This document shows, piece after piece, positions 55,620 through 64,000 of a stretch of 64,000 nt of DNA (positions are counted from its first letter, which is position 1; every line of letters starts with the position of its first letter). A model generated the notes under the pieces. It had not been told where the DNA came from. It did not search any database and worked only from the letters and a program-made list of their open reading frames with translations. A program made the translations under genes and the position numbers. This stretch comes from Simiduia aestuariiviva (GTDB lineage: Bacteria; Pseudomonadota; Gammaproteobacteria; Pseudomonadales; Cellvibrionaceae): positions 854,110-918,109 of the forward strand of contig NZ_JACHXZ010000001.1 in assembly GCF_014192475.1 (NCBI RefSeq), written 5' to 3'.

Positions 55620-58184
55620 ATGATTCAGAGAAAGATTGTAACTTCAATCTCTGCTGCTGCGCTGTTGGGCAGCCTCGGTATGCCGGTGGCCTTTGCACAA
55701 TCGGACGATTTAGATTTATTAGAAGAAGTGGTTACTATTGGCTCGAGAACCAAGCCGCGCTCGGTCACTGAGTCTCCCGTACCGGTTGACGTCATCAGCG
55801 CCAGAGACCTCGCGCAGACGGGTAGCAGCGACATGCTGGATATGCTGAAGGGTTCGGTACCGTCCTTCAATGTGCACGATCAACCGATCAGTGATGCCGC
55901 GTCGATGATTCGCCCCGTTAACATGCGTGGTCTGTCCTCTGACTCCACCTTAATTTTGTTCAATGGCAAGCGTCGTCACCGCGCTTCCGTTATCGCTTTC
56001 CAGGGCGGTGGCTTAAACGATGGTGCTCAAGGTCCAGATATTTCGGTAATTCCAAGTATCGCGCTGAAGCAAGTTGAAATATTGCGCGACGGTGCCGCGG
56101 CACAGTACGGTTCTGACGCCATTGCCGGTGTTATGAACTTCGTATTAAAAGACGATGCTGAAGGCGGTGCGCTGGAAGTTAAAACCGGTCAATTTTATGA
56201 GGGCGACGGTCAGACCACCACAATTGCCGGTAATTACGGCATGGCAATGACCGATTCAGGCTTCTTGAATCTCAGCTTCCAAATGAAAGATGCCGATGCC
56301 ACTTCGCGCTCGGTTCAGCGCCCCGATGCGCAAGCATTGATTGACGCAGGTAATACCGCGGTAGCGGTGCCAGCCCAAATCTGGGGTTCACCCATTATTG
56401 AAAATGACATGACGTTGTTTGCCAATTTTGGCATTGACCTGAAAGACGGCACAGAGATTTATGCCTTCGGTAACTACTCCAATCGCGAGGTGGATGGCGG
56501 TTTTTACTACCGTAATCCCAACGGTCGCGGTGGGGTTTACACCTATACCAATGACAACGGTACACCCGGTGATGAAGATGATGATTTCTCTGCCCGCTTA
56601 ATCGCAGATATGACCGATGATATGTCGGGTAATTGCCCGAATACTTTGATCCCCGGTGACCCAGCGGATGACGCGATATTTAATGCATTAAACCCTGATG
56701 TGTGTTTCGGCTTTAAGCAAATAATCCCCGGTGGCTATACGCCACGCTTTGTGGGCAATATTACCGATACATCGTTCACTGCGGGTCGTCGCGGCGAATT
56801 TTCATCTGGCTTCCTGGAAGATTGGAATTTCGATTTGAGCGGTTCGGTAGGCAGAAACGAATCTGAATTTGGATTGAATAATACCATCAACCCGTCCTTT
56901 GGCCCCGACACTAAACGCAATTTTGATACCGGTGCCTACATTCAGCTCGAAAAAACCATCAACTTTGATTTGCAAAAGCAAATGGGTGACACCAGTGTTG
57001 CCATGGGTACTGAGTATCGCGAAGAGTCCTTTCAAATTGTCGCCGGTGAGGGCATGTCTTGGCAGGTTGGTCCGTTAGCCGAGCAGGGCTTTAACATCGG
57101 TTCCCACGGATTTGCTGGCTTCTCCATTGATTCTGCCGGCACTTCAGAGCGCAGTAACTATGCCCTCTATCTGGACGTGGAAAACCAGACAACTGATGAC
57201 CTGATGTTGGGCGGTGCACTGCGCTACGAAAATTTCAATACCTTTGGCGATACTATCAACTACAAAGTTGTCTTTAACTGGCAGCTGTCCGATAACATTG
57301 CATGGCGTGGTTCACACAGTACGGGTTTCCGTGCACCAACCCTGGGTCAGGCCTCAGTTGTTAACACCCAAACCTCCATTGTTGGCGGTCAGTTGACTCA
57401 GGCGCAAACCTTGCCTGCACCGAAACTGGGCGAGGCCGAACTGCAACCTGAAGAATCAGTAAACTTTGCCACTGGTTTAGTGATGAATTTCGGTGGGCTC
57501 GATGTAACTGTTGATGCTTACTTCATTGAAGTGACTGATCGCATCGCGCTTACAGATAACGCAACGCCAACAACTGCGCAACGTGCTGCAATGGCTGCAG
57601 CAGGTGTGCCCAACCCAGAGCTGATCGGACAGATCAACTATTTTGCTAACGACTTCGATACCGAAACCACCGGTTTAGATGTGGTTGCAACTTACGGAGC
57701 GGAACTGTTCGGTGGCGGCACAGACTTTAGTTTGGCGTATAACTGGACAACCACTGAAGTTGTGGGTGGCGACACCTCGTGTGGCGGTTCTTTTGTCGGT
57801 AACAAAGGCGAAATCTGTAAGGCCGTTCGCTTAGAGCGCGGCCTGCCAGAGCATCGCGCTTCGTTTACCATGTCGCAAAAATGGGAAAATGTAAGCGCCT
57901 TTGTACGTACTAACTATTACGGTGAGTACGTGGGTGTCCACGCTGATTGGTTTGGCGAGCAAGTCGGAACAGCGTTTACGGTAGACTTGGAAGCCACTTA
58001 TCATGCAACGCAAGAGTTCTCGTTTACCGCGGGTGCCTCGAATCTGTTTGATCAGGAAGCAGCCAAGATCGACGGTTCAATCGTGGGCGAAGATGACAGT
58101 GTGCTCGGTGGTATTTACTACGAAACGTCGCCCTATGGGATCGGTGGTGGTTTTTACTACTTGAAAGCAAGTTACGAGTTCTAA
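55620..58184 (+). CDS. TonB-dependent receptor without STN domain
   Basis: 854 residues. Signal peptide (about 4-25, ending AFAQ), plug domain (about 35-180; EEVVTIGSRTKPRSVTESPVPVDVIS, LNMRGL-type NMRGLSSDST, AAAQYGSDAIAGVMNFVL) and a C-terminal barrel ending in a terminal aromatic. The barrel shares features with the upstream receptor (SPYGIGGGFYY, ETTGLDVVATY), so the two are paralogues. Shorter, lacking STN, so a pure transporter that cannot signal to FecR. ATG at 55620 with GGGAG upstream; the TTG at 55605 is rejected. A strong terminator follows. Confidence 0.92.
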   Translation: MIQRKIVTSISAAALLGSLGMPVAFAQSDDLDLLEEVVTIGSRTKPRSVTESPVPVDVISARDLAQTGSSDMLDMLKGSVPSFNVHDQPISDAASMIRPVNMRGLSSDSTLILFNGKRRHRASVIAFQGGGLNDGAQGPDISVIPSIALKQVEILRDGAAAQYGSDAIAGVMNFVLKDDAEGGALEVKTGQFYEGDGQTTTIAGNYGMAMTDSGFLNLSFQMKDADATSRSVQRPDAQALIDAGNTAVAVPAQIWGSPIIENDMTLFANFGIDLKDGTEIYAFGNYSNREVDGGFYYRNPNGRGGVYTYTNDNGTPGDEDDDFSARLIADMTDDMSGNCPNTLIPGDPADDAIFNALNPDVCFGFKQIIPGGYTPRFVGNITDTSFTAGRRGEFSSGFLEDWNFDLSGSVGRNESEFGLNNTINPSFGPDTKRNFDTGAYIQLEKTINFDLQKQMGDTSVAMGTEYREESFQIVAGEGMSWQVGPLAEQGFNIGSHGFAGFSIDSAGTSERSNYALYLDVENQTTDDLMLGGALRYENFNTFGDTINYKVVFNWQLSDNIAWRGSHSTGFRAPTLGQASVVNTQTSIVGGQLTQAQTLPAPKLGEAELQPEESVNFATGLVMNFGGLDVTVDAYFIEVTDRIALTDNATPTTAQRAAMAAAGVPNPELIGQINYFANDFDTETTGLDVVATYGAELFGGGTDFSLAYNWTTTEVVGGDTSCGGSFVGNKGEICKAVRLERGLPEHRASFTMSQKWENVSAFVRTNYYGEYVGVHADWFGEQVGTAFTVDLEATYHATQEFSFTAGASNLFDQEAAKIDGSIVGEDDSVLGGIYYETSPYGIGGGFYYLKASYEF

Positions 58185-58215
58185 GTTTCAATCCTGCTTA
58201 CGTAGTTAATTTTGA

Positions 58216-58238
58216 GCGCCCTTCGGGGCGCTTTTTTA
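58216..58238 (+). terminator. Rho-independent terminator of the second receptor gene
   Basis: GCGCCC-TTCG-GGGCGC (58216-58231) followed by six T residues, 32 bases after the receptor stop. Confidence 0.9.
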
Positions 58239-58260
58239 TGGTTCGCCGTTCATTGAGAGA

Positions 58261-58611
58261 TCAGGCGGCTTGGGGCATTGCGCGTCGCATTCGCAAGCCT
58301 TGTGCCGCACTGTTTGCGAGCACTAGCGCCAAACCTAAGTCGGTTACGAATGTTTGATTGACGAAAGTTCGCGTGCTGATTTGCCAATGATTGACGCAAA
58401 AACCTTTTACGCGACCTTTTGCTTGAAAGGCACGACTCACATACAGGTAGTGGTCGCCTTCCATAATGCCTTTTTGTTGCCAGTTGCCGCGCTTGAGTAG
58501 CGTGTGGCAGCGACTGCGACACAACCCCAAATAAGGGTGCTGCGGCCCCACGAAGTGATCGGTAATCACGTGGCGCTGAATGTGGATTTGATTGATGTTA
58601 AGCAGTGTCAT
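58261..58611 (-). CDS. Hypothetical protein
   Basis: 116 residues, basic, cysteine and histidine scattered through it, no membrane helix and no recognised domain. It converges with the receptor gene terminator. The weak Shine-Dalgarno (GGAA, eight bases upstream) and absence of family resemblance keep this uncertain. It lies downstream of the structured RNA segment on the same strand, so it could be regulated by that element if real. Confidence 0.4.
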   Translation of the reverse strand: MTLLNINQIHIQRHVITDHFVGPQHPYLGLCRSRCHTLLKRGNWQQKGIMEGDHYLYVSRAFQAKGRVKGFCVNHWQISTRTFVNQTFVTDLGLALVLANSAAQGLRMRRAMPQAA

Positions 58612-58699
58612 GGTAAATATTCCGAATCGCCTTTAAACATGTGTCAGGAGCTGTGTGCAAAATCGCGCATCACATTCGGAATGGCAGTGCAGTGGACAT

Positions 58700-58849
58700 A
58701 AAAAAACCCTCGTTGTTGAGGGCTGACGATTGCGCAAGCGGTGCTTGCATCCTCTTCGTTGTCGCAGTGTATCCGGCGGGATACTCTGGCGACCGCATCC
58801 CCAATGCCTAACAGCTTTAGGGGGAACCACCTTGCCAGGTTCGGCAGGT
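58700..58849 (-). ncRNA. Candidate structured RNA or leader with intrinsic terminator
   Basis: Minus-strand RNA of about 150 nt formed by consecutive hairpins: 58849-58829 (ACCTGCC...GGCAAGGT, bulged A), 58821-58807 (CCTAA-5 nt-TTAGG), 58784-58769 (GTATCC-CGCC-GGATAC), 58748-58734 (GCAAGC-ACC-GCTTGC) and a terminator 58722-58700 (CCCTC-6 nt-GAGGG then seven T). Two single-stranded GGA elements (GGGGATG, GAGGATG) lie between the stems. No match to a riboswitch or sRNA family I can name. It could be a stand-alone sRNA or an attenuator leader of the hypothetical gene at 58611. Confidence 0.5.
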
Positions 58850-58952
58850 TGGCGTTGGCGTCAGCCACTCTCTTGATGTGGCGCGCACTCTACACGGTGG
58901 CGGCACAAGGGTCAACACTATCCCATTGGTGGGGTTTTGCCCAGTGAGGAAG

Positions 58953-59369
58953 TCAACAAATGCGCTGCCCGGCACGCATCTTAGCCCAAGAATCCGCCAG
59001 GATGGCCTCCAAGACGGTCAGGTCGACATCGGCCAGTTTATTGATATAGAGGCACGAAACAGAGGTCTTGTGCTTGCCGAGCTTGGCCAATTGAGCGGTA
59101 TAGTCAGAAAACCCGTTCATGACGTAAATGGACAGGTTTTGTTTGCGTGGCGAGAATCCCGTTTGCATCCACTGCAGTGTTTCGCCCTGCCGTTGGTAGT
59201 CATAGCCACCGAAGCCGACAATAGTTTCGCCCCAAAGCACCGCAGCCTCGCCAGTAATGCGTTCAAACAGGGCCAATAAAACCAGCGCATCCGCTCGCCG
59301 AGTGGGATGCTCTACGGCTGCCAAAAAATCGGCAACAGAGGCGTCAGACGGGCGGGTTTTTAACGTCAC
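58953..59369 (-). CDS. DUF1801 domain protein
   Basis: 138 residues. DUF1801 pattern: DFLAAVEHPTRRADALVLLALFERITGEAAVLWGETIVGFGGYDY and FSPRKQNLSIYVMNGF, plus LGKHKTSVSCLYINKLADVD. Cytosolic, function unknown (family also called YdhG-like). ATG at 59369, 23 bases after the end of the ABC permease gene on the same strand. Confidence 0.88.
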   Translation of the reverse strand: MTLKTRPSDASVADFLAAVEHPTRRADALVLLALFERITGEAAVLWGETIVGFGGYDYQRQGETLQWMQTGFSPRKQNLSIYVMNGFSDYTAQLAKLGKHKTSVSCLYINKLADVDLTVLEAILADSWAKMRAGQRIC

Positions 59370-59392
59370 ATATTGGCCTCCGCTGCGGCCAA

Positions 59393-60559
59393 TTAACTCA
59401 GTGCCAAAATTGCCTTTTCTGATTTTAGGGTGCGCGTCAACCAGCCGGCCAAGATTGCGGCCAATAACAAGGTGAGCATTGCGCCTGTGCCGATGGAAAG
59501 CCAGTCAATTTCTTGGCCCTTGGCGATACTTTCAATCAATCCGCTTTGGCTGGCCACCGGTACCCAGTTTACCCAGTCGGGCTTGTGAGGCATAAATTGC
59601 ACTGCAAATGGAATGGTAAGCGGCACCATGATGGTCAGCGATATATAGGACTGCGCTTCTTTAAAACTCTTGGCTTGGAAGGCGCAAAAAAGTTGGAAGG
59701 CGGCGGCAAAAATTGCGAGCGGCAACATCGCCAGCGTAATGGTGATTATGGTGAGGGCGTTGAGTTCAAAACCTATCCCCATTTTCGCGAGGGGGACAAA
59801 ACCCATTACCAGCGAGGTCATGCACAGGGTTAAAAATGCCCCCAAGCTGCCCAGCAATGAGACGGCGATTAATTTGGCGCCGATCAACTGGGTGGTGGTA
59901 ATGGGTTGGATCAAAATCAATTCCAAGGCGTTGCGCTCGCGCTCGCCGGCGGAGGTGTCAATGGCGATGCTGGTGCTGGCCACGAACACACTCATCAACA
60001 CAAACACGGCCAACATGCCCATTACCATGCCACTTTTTTCCTGCGCGCTGGCATGATCTTTTATGTCCACAGAGTAGGGCGCTAACAAATGCGGATCGAT
60101 ACCGCGCAATACCAAGCGGTAGGTAGCCAGTTCATTGCCATACTGCTGCAGCGCGGCCTTAACGCGCTGATTGGCGCTGTTGCGCCCTTCCTCGGCAGTG
60201 TTAATCCACAGGCTTAGGCTGACTTTTTTGGCCTGTTCAATATTCGCCCGATAGGTCTCGGGGATTTCTAGCGTGATGGGTTGCTCGCGCCAGCGTTCTT
60301 CGTCATCGGCGGCACCGGAACCCAGTGGCAGAATATGCTGTTGGGCGAGCTTTTCAACCAACACGGGGGCATATTCCGCGCCTTTAATATCGATGTAGAT
60401 GGCTTTGTCATCTTCTTTGTTGGCAATGGCAAAATTGAGCGCCGAGGCCAAAATTACTGGGCCAAATAACGCGTAAAGCAGCGCGCCCATGAGTGCCCGC
60501 CGATCGCGCATGGCGTCGATGATTTCTTTGTATAAAAGTGTTTGAAATACAGAATTCAT
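59393..60559 (-). CDS. ABC-2 type permease, NatB-like
   Basis: 388 residues with about six membrane helices (first near residue 25, a large extracytoplasmic loop at about 45-185, then five more). The layout matches the NatB/ABC-2 family of exporters, which in Bacillus exports Na+. The ATG overlaps the end of the ATPase gene by four bases. Together with the ATPase forms an exporter; the transported substrate is inferred only. Confidence 0.85.
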   Translation of the reverse strand: MNSVFQTLLYKEIIDAMRDRRALMGALLYALFGPVILASALNFAIANKEDDKAIYIDIKGAEYAPVLVEKLAQQHILPLGSGAADDEERWREQPITLEIPETYRANIEQAKKVSLSLWINTAEEGRNSANQRVKAALQQYGNELATYRLVLRGIDPHLLAPYSVDIKDHASAQEKSGMVMGMLAVFVLMSVFVASTSIAIDTSAGERERNALELILIQPITTTQLIGAKLIAVSLLGSLGAFLTLCMTSLVMGFVPLAKMGIGFELNALTIITITLAMLPLAIFAAAFQLFCAFQAKSFKEAQSYISLTIMVPLTIPFAVQFMPHKPDWVNWVPVASQSGLIESIAKGQEIDWLSIGTGAMLTLLLAAILAGWLTRTLKSEKAILALS

Positions 60560-61290
60560 GCGGCAATTCCCTCGTCGCTGCCAATCAAAGCAACAAACGC
60601 CTCTTCAAGTTGCGTCTGCCCAGTCTGCTCACAGAGTTGTTCGGGTGTTCCCGCGGCCACCACGCGACCTTGGGCGACCACGATCACTTGGTCACAGAGC
60701 GCGGCTACTTCTTGCATCACGTGACTGGAAAATAATATGCAGTGGCCCGCGTCTCGCAGATCGCGCAATTGTTGGCGCAGGATGCGCGTACTCATCACGT
60801 CCAATCCGCGCGTGGGCTCGTCCAGCACAAAATTTTGAGGCTGGTGCACGAGCGCTTGCGCCAATACCACTTTCATTCGCTGGCCCTGTGAAAAGCCTTG
60901 AGTGCGACGGTGGGCAATGTCTTGCAGCGATAACTTTTCGATAATAGCCTGCGTGGCAGCTTTGCCGGCGTTGCCGGTCAGCCCGTGTAGGCCCGCAAAG
61001 TAGGCAATCTGTTCGAACGCCGTTAGGCGTTCGTAGAGCCCAAATTTATCGGGAAATACGCCCAGCTTTCTGCGCGCTGCCAGCGGCTCTTTGGCCACGT
61101 CGATGTCATCGACTTGCGCGCTGCCTGTTTCTGTCTTCAGCAAGCCGTACAGGACGCGCAGGGCGGTGGTCTTACCTGCGCCGTTTGGGCCCAATATGCC
61201 GGTTATTTGTCCATCTTCTGCGCGAAAACTGAGTTGGTCGAGCGCTTTGATGTCGCCAAAATGTTTAGTGAGTTGCCGTACCTCTAGCAT
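60556..61290 (-). CDS. ABC transporter ATP-binding protein, NatA-like
   Basis: 244 residues. Walker A GPNGAGKTT near 36, ABC signature FSQGQRMKV near 133, Walker B FVLDEPTRGLD near 155, H-loop in ILFSSHVMQE. NatA-like, coupled with the overlapping NatB-type permease. 30 bases after the hydrolase stop on the same strand. Confidence 0.92.
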   Translation of the reverse strand: MLEVRQLTKHFGDIKALDQLSFRAEDGQITGILGPNGAGKTTALRVLYGLLKTETGSAQVDDIDVAKEPLAARRKLGVFPDKFGLYERLTAFEQIAYFAGLHGLTGNAGKAATQAIIEKLSLQDIAHRRTQGFSQGQRMKVVLAQALVHQPQNFVLDEPTRGLDVMSTRILRQQLRDLRDAGHCILFSSHVMQEVAALCDQVIVVAQGRVVAAGTPEQLCEQTGQTQLEEAFVALIGSDEGIAA

Positions 61291-61320
61291 GGGGAATCCT
61301 TTTCGTCGTGTTCGATATCC

Positions 61321-62757
61321 CTAATGGGCATTGTTAGAGCGCATAAAAGTGACGCTGGGCAGATCGGCCAAGCAGTCTGTTTTTTCGAGCGGCGCCGATG
61401 GGTCATTCAAAAATTGTCGAACCAGTTTTGGTCCGCAACCGCGCATGGCCACAATGTGCGCGGCTTGCTCAGCGACAATGTGGGTGGCGTTTGAGAGGTG
61501 TGTCACCGTTGAATCACCCCAGGCAGGTGGCGTCACAGGATCGAGATTGCCAGACAGTGCCAAGGTGGGAATGGCACTGGTGACGGGTTCAAAATGTGTC
61601 TTATCGAGTTGGTAGCGCCCTGGCCAGTGCGCGCACATGGCGTGTAAAAGTCTTATTGATGCATCGCCAAACATCGACTGGCTATCGGCGGCCAATTGAT
61701 CGGTTGAGGCGCGGCGCATATCTTCATTACATAAAATATTGGTGGTCAAACCCGTGTACATGCCGTTATCACCCCCCGCGGCGATTAACCCCGCAAAAGG
61801 TTGCCAATGACCTTTTGCTGCGGCATCGATGGCAAAGGGGAGCAGTTGGCGCTGTTCTTGGGAGTACAAGTAGCTCAGGGTTAACTGAAAAAATTTGGTG
61901 CCGTCAAGACGCAGTTTGTGGGGCGCTAGAGTGGTGGGGTGATAGATGTCCGCAATCACGTTGCGTTGTTTAATCGCCGCCCATAGCTGCCAGTAATCCC
62001 TGCGCAGGTTTGGGTAGCGCTGTTGGCAACTGGGTGTGGTTTCGCACTCGTCAAACAATAACTCCAGCGCGCGTTGTCCGTGGCGGGCGAAGGGGCCTAC
62101 CACCACTTGTACCGGTGCCATTCCATCCAACACAGTGCTTGCGATCATGTCTGGATACAGCCGCATGAATACCAGTGCCGCCCGTGAACCGTATGAACCA
62201 CCGTACAAATGCACTTTGGGGTAGCCGAGCGCCCGCACCATGGCGGCGAAATCGTGGATCGCATTGGGCGTGTTGTAGTGACTCAGGTCGCCCTCAAAAT
62301 CCGCTAGACATTGTGCGACAAGTTTCTCGCTCTCCGCGTCGGAATAAAGATCCTCGTAGGGGTCGTCGTCTTCCGATGCGCATTTAATGCCATTGCTGTT
62401 GCCGGTGCCGCGCTGCTCTAGAAATATGATATCGCGGTCGGCCAACAGCTCGTGAAAAACCTTGCCAACGCCGCCACCAATTTCAATGGCAGATTGACCC
62501 GGTCCGCCCGCCAGCACCGCTAGCGGTGGAAGTTCACTCGGCGTTAGCGCGGGCAGCCGGGCCGCGTGCAACGTCAGTAGCGTGCCGCTTGGCTCAGCAG
62601 GGTTTTCAGGCACCTGTAACGTGAAGCACTCGGCTTTGTCCGACAGCCCCTTGAGGTAGCAGTCTTCGGTTGTTAGCGCGCCTGTATTCTGCGCGCCTGC
62701 GGTCACCGGCAAAGCGGCTGCTAAACAAAAAATTCCTAGGTATTTCGAAGCTTTCAC
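61321..62757 (-). CDS. Exported alpha/beta hydrolase, TAP-like peptidase family
   Basis: 478 residues with a signal peptide (about 1-22). Alpha/beta fold with oxyanion/nucleophile region LEQRGTGNSNG, nucleophile Ser in YGGSYGSRAA, and the TAP C-terminal SGNLDPVTPPAWG carrying the catalytic Asp. Probably a periplasmic prolyl aminopeptidase/tripeptidyl-type hydrolase; substrate unknown. Confidence 0.88.
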   Translation of the reverse strand: MKASKYLGIFCLAAALPVTAGAQNTGALTTEDCYLKGLSDKAECFTLQVPENPAEPSGTLLTLHAARLPALTPSELPPLAVLAGGPGQSAIEIGGGVGKVFHELLADRDIIFLEQRGTGNSNGIKCASEDDDPYEDLYSDAESEKLVAQCLADFEGDLSHYNTPNAIHDFAAMVRALGYPKVHLYGGSYGSRAALVFMRLYPDMIASTVLDGMAPVQVVVGPFARHGQRALELLFDECETTPSCQQRYPNLRRDYWQLWAAIKQRNVIADIYHPTTLAPHKLRLDGTKFFQLTLSYLYSQEQRQLLPFAIDAAAKGHWQPFAGLIAAGGDNGMYTGLTTNILCNEDMRRASTDQLAADSQSMFGDASIRLLHAMCAHWPGRYQLDKTHFEPVTSAIPTLALSGNLDPVTPPAWGDSTVTHLSNATHIVAEQAAHIVAMRGCGPKLVRQFLNDPSAPLEKTDCLADLPSVTFMRSNNAH

Positions 62758-62808
62758 GTCAATTCCTTTGGCGATAAACGGTGGTAGCGGGTGTAACGTA
62801 AGTTGCGA

Positions 62809-64000
62809 TCAATCAGTCTGTGCTTTACACACCGCCGCGGTGTAGACCACGTCAGTGGAGGAGTTCAGCGCCGTTTCGGCAGAGTCTTGCAGCACGCTGA
62901 TCACAAAGCCAACCGCCACTACCTGCATGGCGATGTCGTCGGGAATGTTAAACAGTCCGCAAGCCATAGGAATCAGCAGCAGTGACCCGCCGGCAACGCC
63001 CGAGGCGCCACAGGCCGACAGTGAAGCAATAACACTCAGCAGCAGTGCGGTGGGCAGGTCAACTTGAATGCCCAAGGTGTGCACGGCGGCCAAAGTCAGC
63101 ACGGTGATGGTGATAGCGGCACCGGCCATGTTGATGGTGGCACCCAGTGGGATAGACACCGCATAGGTATCTTCGTCCAGTTTTAACTTCTCACACAGGG
63201 CCATATTAACAGGTATATTCGCTGCTGAGCTGCGGGTAAAAAAGGCGGTGACGCCACTTTCTCTTAGGCAGGTAAAGACCAGAGGGTAGGGGTTAGTGCG
63301 CAATTTAAACCACACGATGGCCGGGTTCACCAACAGCGCCATGATGAGCATGGCGCCCACCAATACGGCGAGCACTTGTGCATAGCCGGCCAACACGCCC
63401 AAGCCGCCCTCGGCCAAATTGCCAGCCACCAGACCAAAGATACCGAGCGGGGCCGTGCGAATGACAAAGCGCACCACGTAGGTAACGGCATGTGCGGTAT
63501 CGGCGAAGCTGCTCTTGGTGGATTCCTGTGCGTGGCGCAACCCTAACCCCAGCGCTATGCCCCACACCAAAATGCCGATGAAGTTGCCCGTCAGTAGTGC
63601 ATTGATGGGGTTGTCCACCAATTTGAAAACGAGTGTGTGCAGCACCTCGCCAATGCCCTGGGGTGCATTCAAGCTCTGTTCAGTGACGGTCAGCGCCAGC
63701 GTGGAGGGGAATAGGGTGCTCAATAGCACGGCGATAAAAGCGGCGCTTAAGGTGCCCACTAAATAAAGCCCGACTATGGGGCGCATTTGGCTGTTGGCGC
63801 CCCGTTGATTGGCAATGGCACTGGCGACTAACACGAACACTAAAATGGGCGCCACGGCCTTTAGTGCCTGCACAAATAAGCTGCCTAACATGGCGGCTTG
63901 GGTGGCGGCAGAGGCCGAAATTTCAGCCAGTATGACGGCGGCGACAATACCAAAGGCAATTTGGCTGATCAGGCTAGTGCCGGCGAGTTTTGAAATCAGG
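62809..64000 (-). CDS. sstT: Serine/threonine:Na+ symporter SstT (N-terminus off the window)
   Basis: Frame open to the right edge, so the N-terminal part is missing; about 397 codons are visible. Dicarboxylate/amino acid:cation symporter family, eight or more helices, with family-typical hairpin motifs: [18 protein letters not shown] and [19 protein letters not shown], then [23 protein letters not shown]. These identify it as SstT rather than GltP. It imports serine and threonine with Na+. Stop at 62809. Confidence 0.92.
   Translation of the reverse strand, partial: LISKLAGTSLISQIAFGIVAAVILAEISASAATQAAMLGSLFVQALKAVAPILVFVLVASAIANQRGANSQMRPIVGLYLVGTLSAAFIAVLLSTLFPSTLALTVTEQSLNAPQGIGEVLHTLVFKLVDNPINALLTGNFIGILVWGIALGLGLRHAQESTKSSFADTAHAVTYVVRFVIRTAPLGIFGLVAGNLAEGGLGVLAGYAQVLAVLVGAMLIMALLVNPAIVWFKLRTNPYPLVFTCLRESGVTAFFTRSSAANIPVNMALCEKLKLDEDTYAVSIPLGATINMAGAAITITVLTLAAVHTLGIQVDLPTALLLSVIASLSACGASGVAGGSLLLIPMACGLFNIPDDIAMQVVAVGFVISVLQDSAETALNSSTDVVYTAAVCKAQTD

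Noticed and set aside
58644-58868. 74-codon minus-strand frame over the hairpin region
   Set aside because: The region is better explained as a structured RNA with a terminator inside the frame; no family match.

Overview
The window reads as chromosomal DNA of a marine-type gammaproteobacterium. Gene content (many TonB-dependent receptors and c-di-GMP proteins, a secreted GH13 amylase, a Na+-coupled SstT-type carrier, Nramp, HrpB, Tdh/Kbl, GcvP) suggests a polysaccharide-degrading genus of the Cellvibrionales (Simiduia/Teredinibacter/Saccharophagus-like). That placement is an inference from gene content only. No rRNA, tRNA, CRISPR array, insertion sequence or prophage was found.

Layout, left to right. 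1-1811 (-) is the end-truncated front of a sensor fusing an NMT1/THI5-like periplasmic domain to a CHASE-like domain. 1993-4842 (+) holds a methyltransferase, an uncharacterised protein, a YigZ/IMPACT protein and a small membrane protein. 5049-7355 (+) is a compact three-gene unit: an IsdG/ABM-fold protein, a stand-alone cobalamin-binding protein with the CarH-type W-x9-EH signature, and a PAS-like/GGDEF diguanylate cyclase. It looks like a B12-based (possibly light-sensing) input to c-di-GMP and is the most interesting system here. Then come a secreted alpha-amylase, hrpB, an atypical Nramp transporter, a membrane GGDEF protein, a large BarA-like hybrid kinase and a secreted FG-GAP repeat protein. 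19631-21394 (+) holds QmcA/stomatin, NfeD and a VF530-family protein. 21397-24577 (-) is a DUF4389 / LiaF-like / LytS-type kinase / LytTR regulator operon, followed by a CheB-CheR-PAS fusion overlapping a GGDEF-EAL protein.

29784-31880 (+) pairs a DUF1631-like protein with a PilZ protein. 31943-34200 is an anomalous segment: a 96-bp near-identical copy of the 3' part of gcvP lies left of a visibly AT-richer island. The island encodes a hydrophobic protein resembling a pore-forming effector (apparently frameshifted), a three-TM protein that could be its immunity partner, and an exported small protein. gcvP, a divergent XRE-cupin regulator, a CvpA-like protein, tdh-kbl and another diguanylate cyclase follow.

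42994-47668 (-) encodes an electron-transfer cluster: a hemerythrin, a NirB-like FAD / [2Fe-2S] BFD / diheme-b membrane fusion, an 11-heme-motif cytochrome c and a Tll0287-like monoheme protein. The remainder holds an aldehyde dehydrogenase with a divergent LysR regulator, a FecI-FecR pair with two TonB-dependent receptors, a candidate structured RNA with an intrinsic terminator, a DUF1801 protein, a NatAB-type ABC exporter, a TAP-like alpha/beta hydrolase and the edge-truncated sstT.

Recurring theme: c-di-GMP. Four proteins have a GGDEF domain (three cyclases and one GGDEF-EAL), all with an RxxD inhibitory site, and there is one PilZ protein plus probable further sensors, so much of the window is devoted to signal input.
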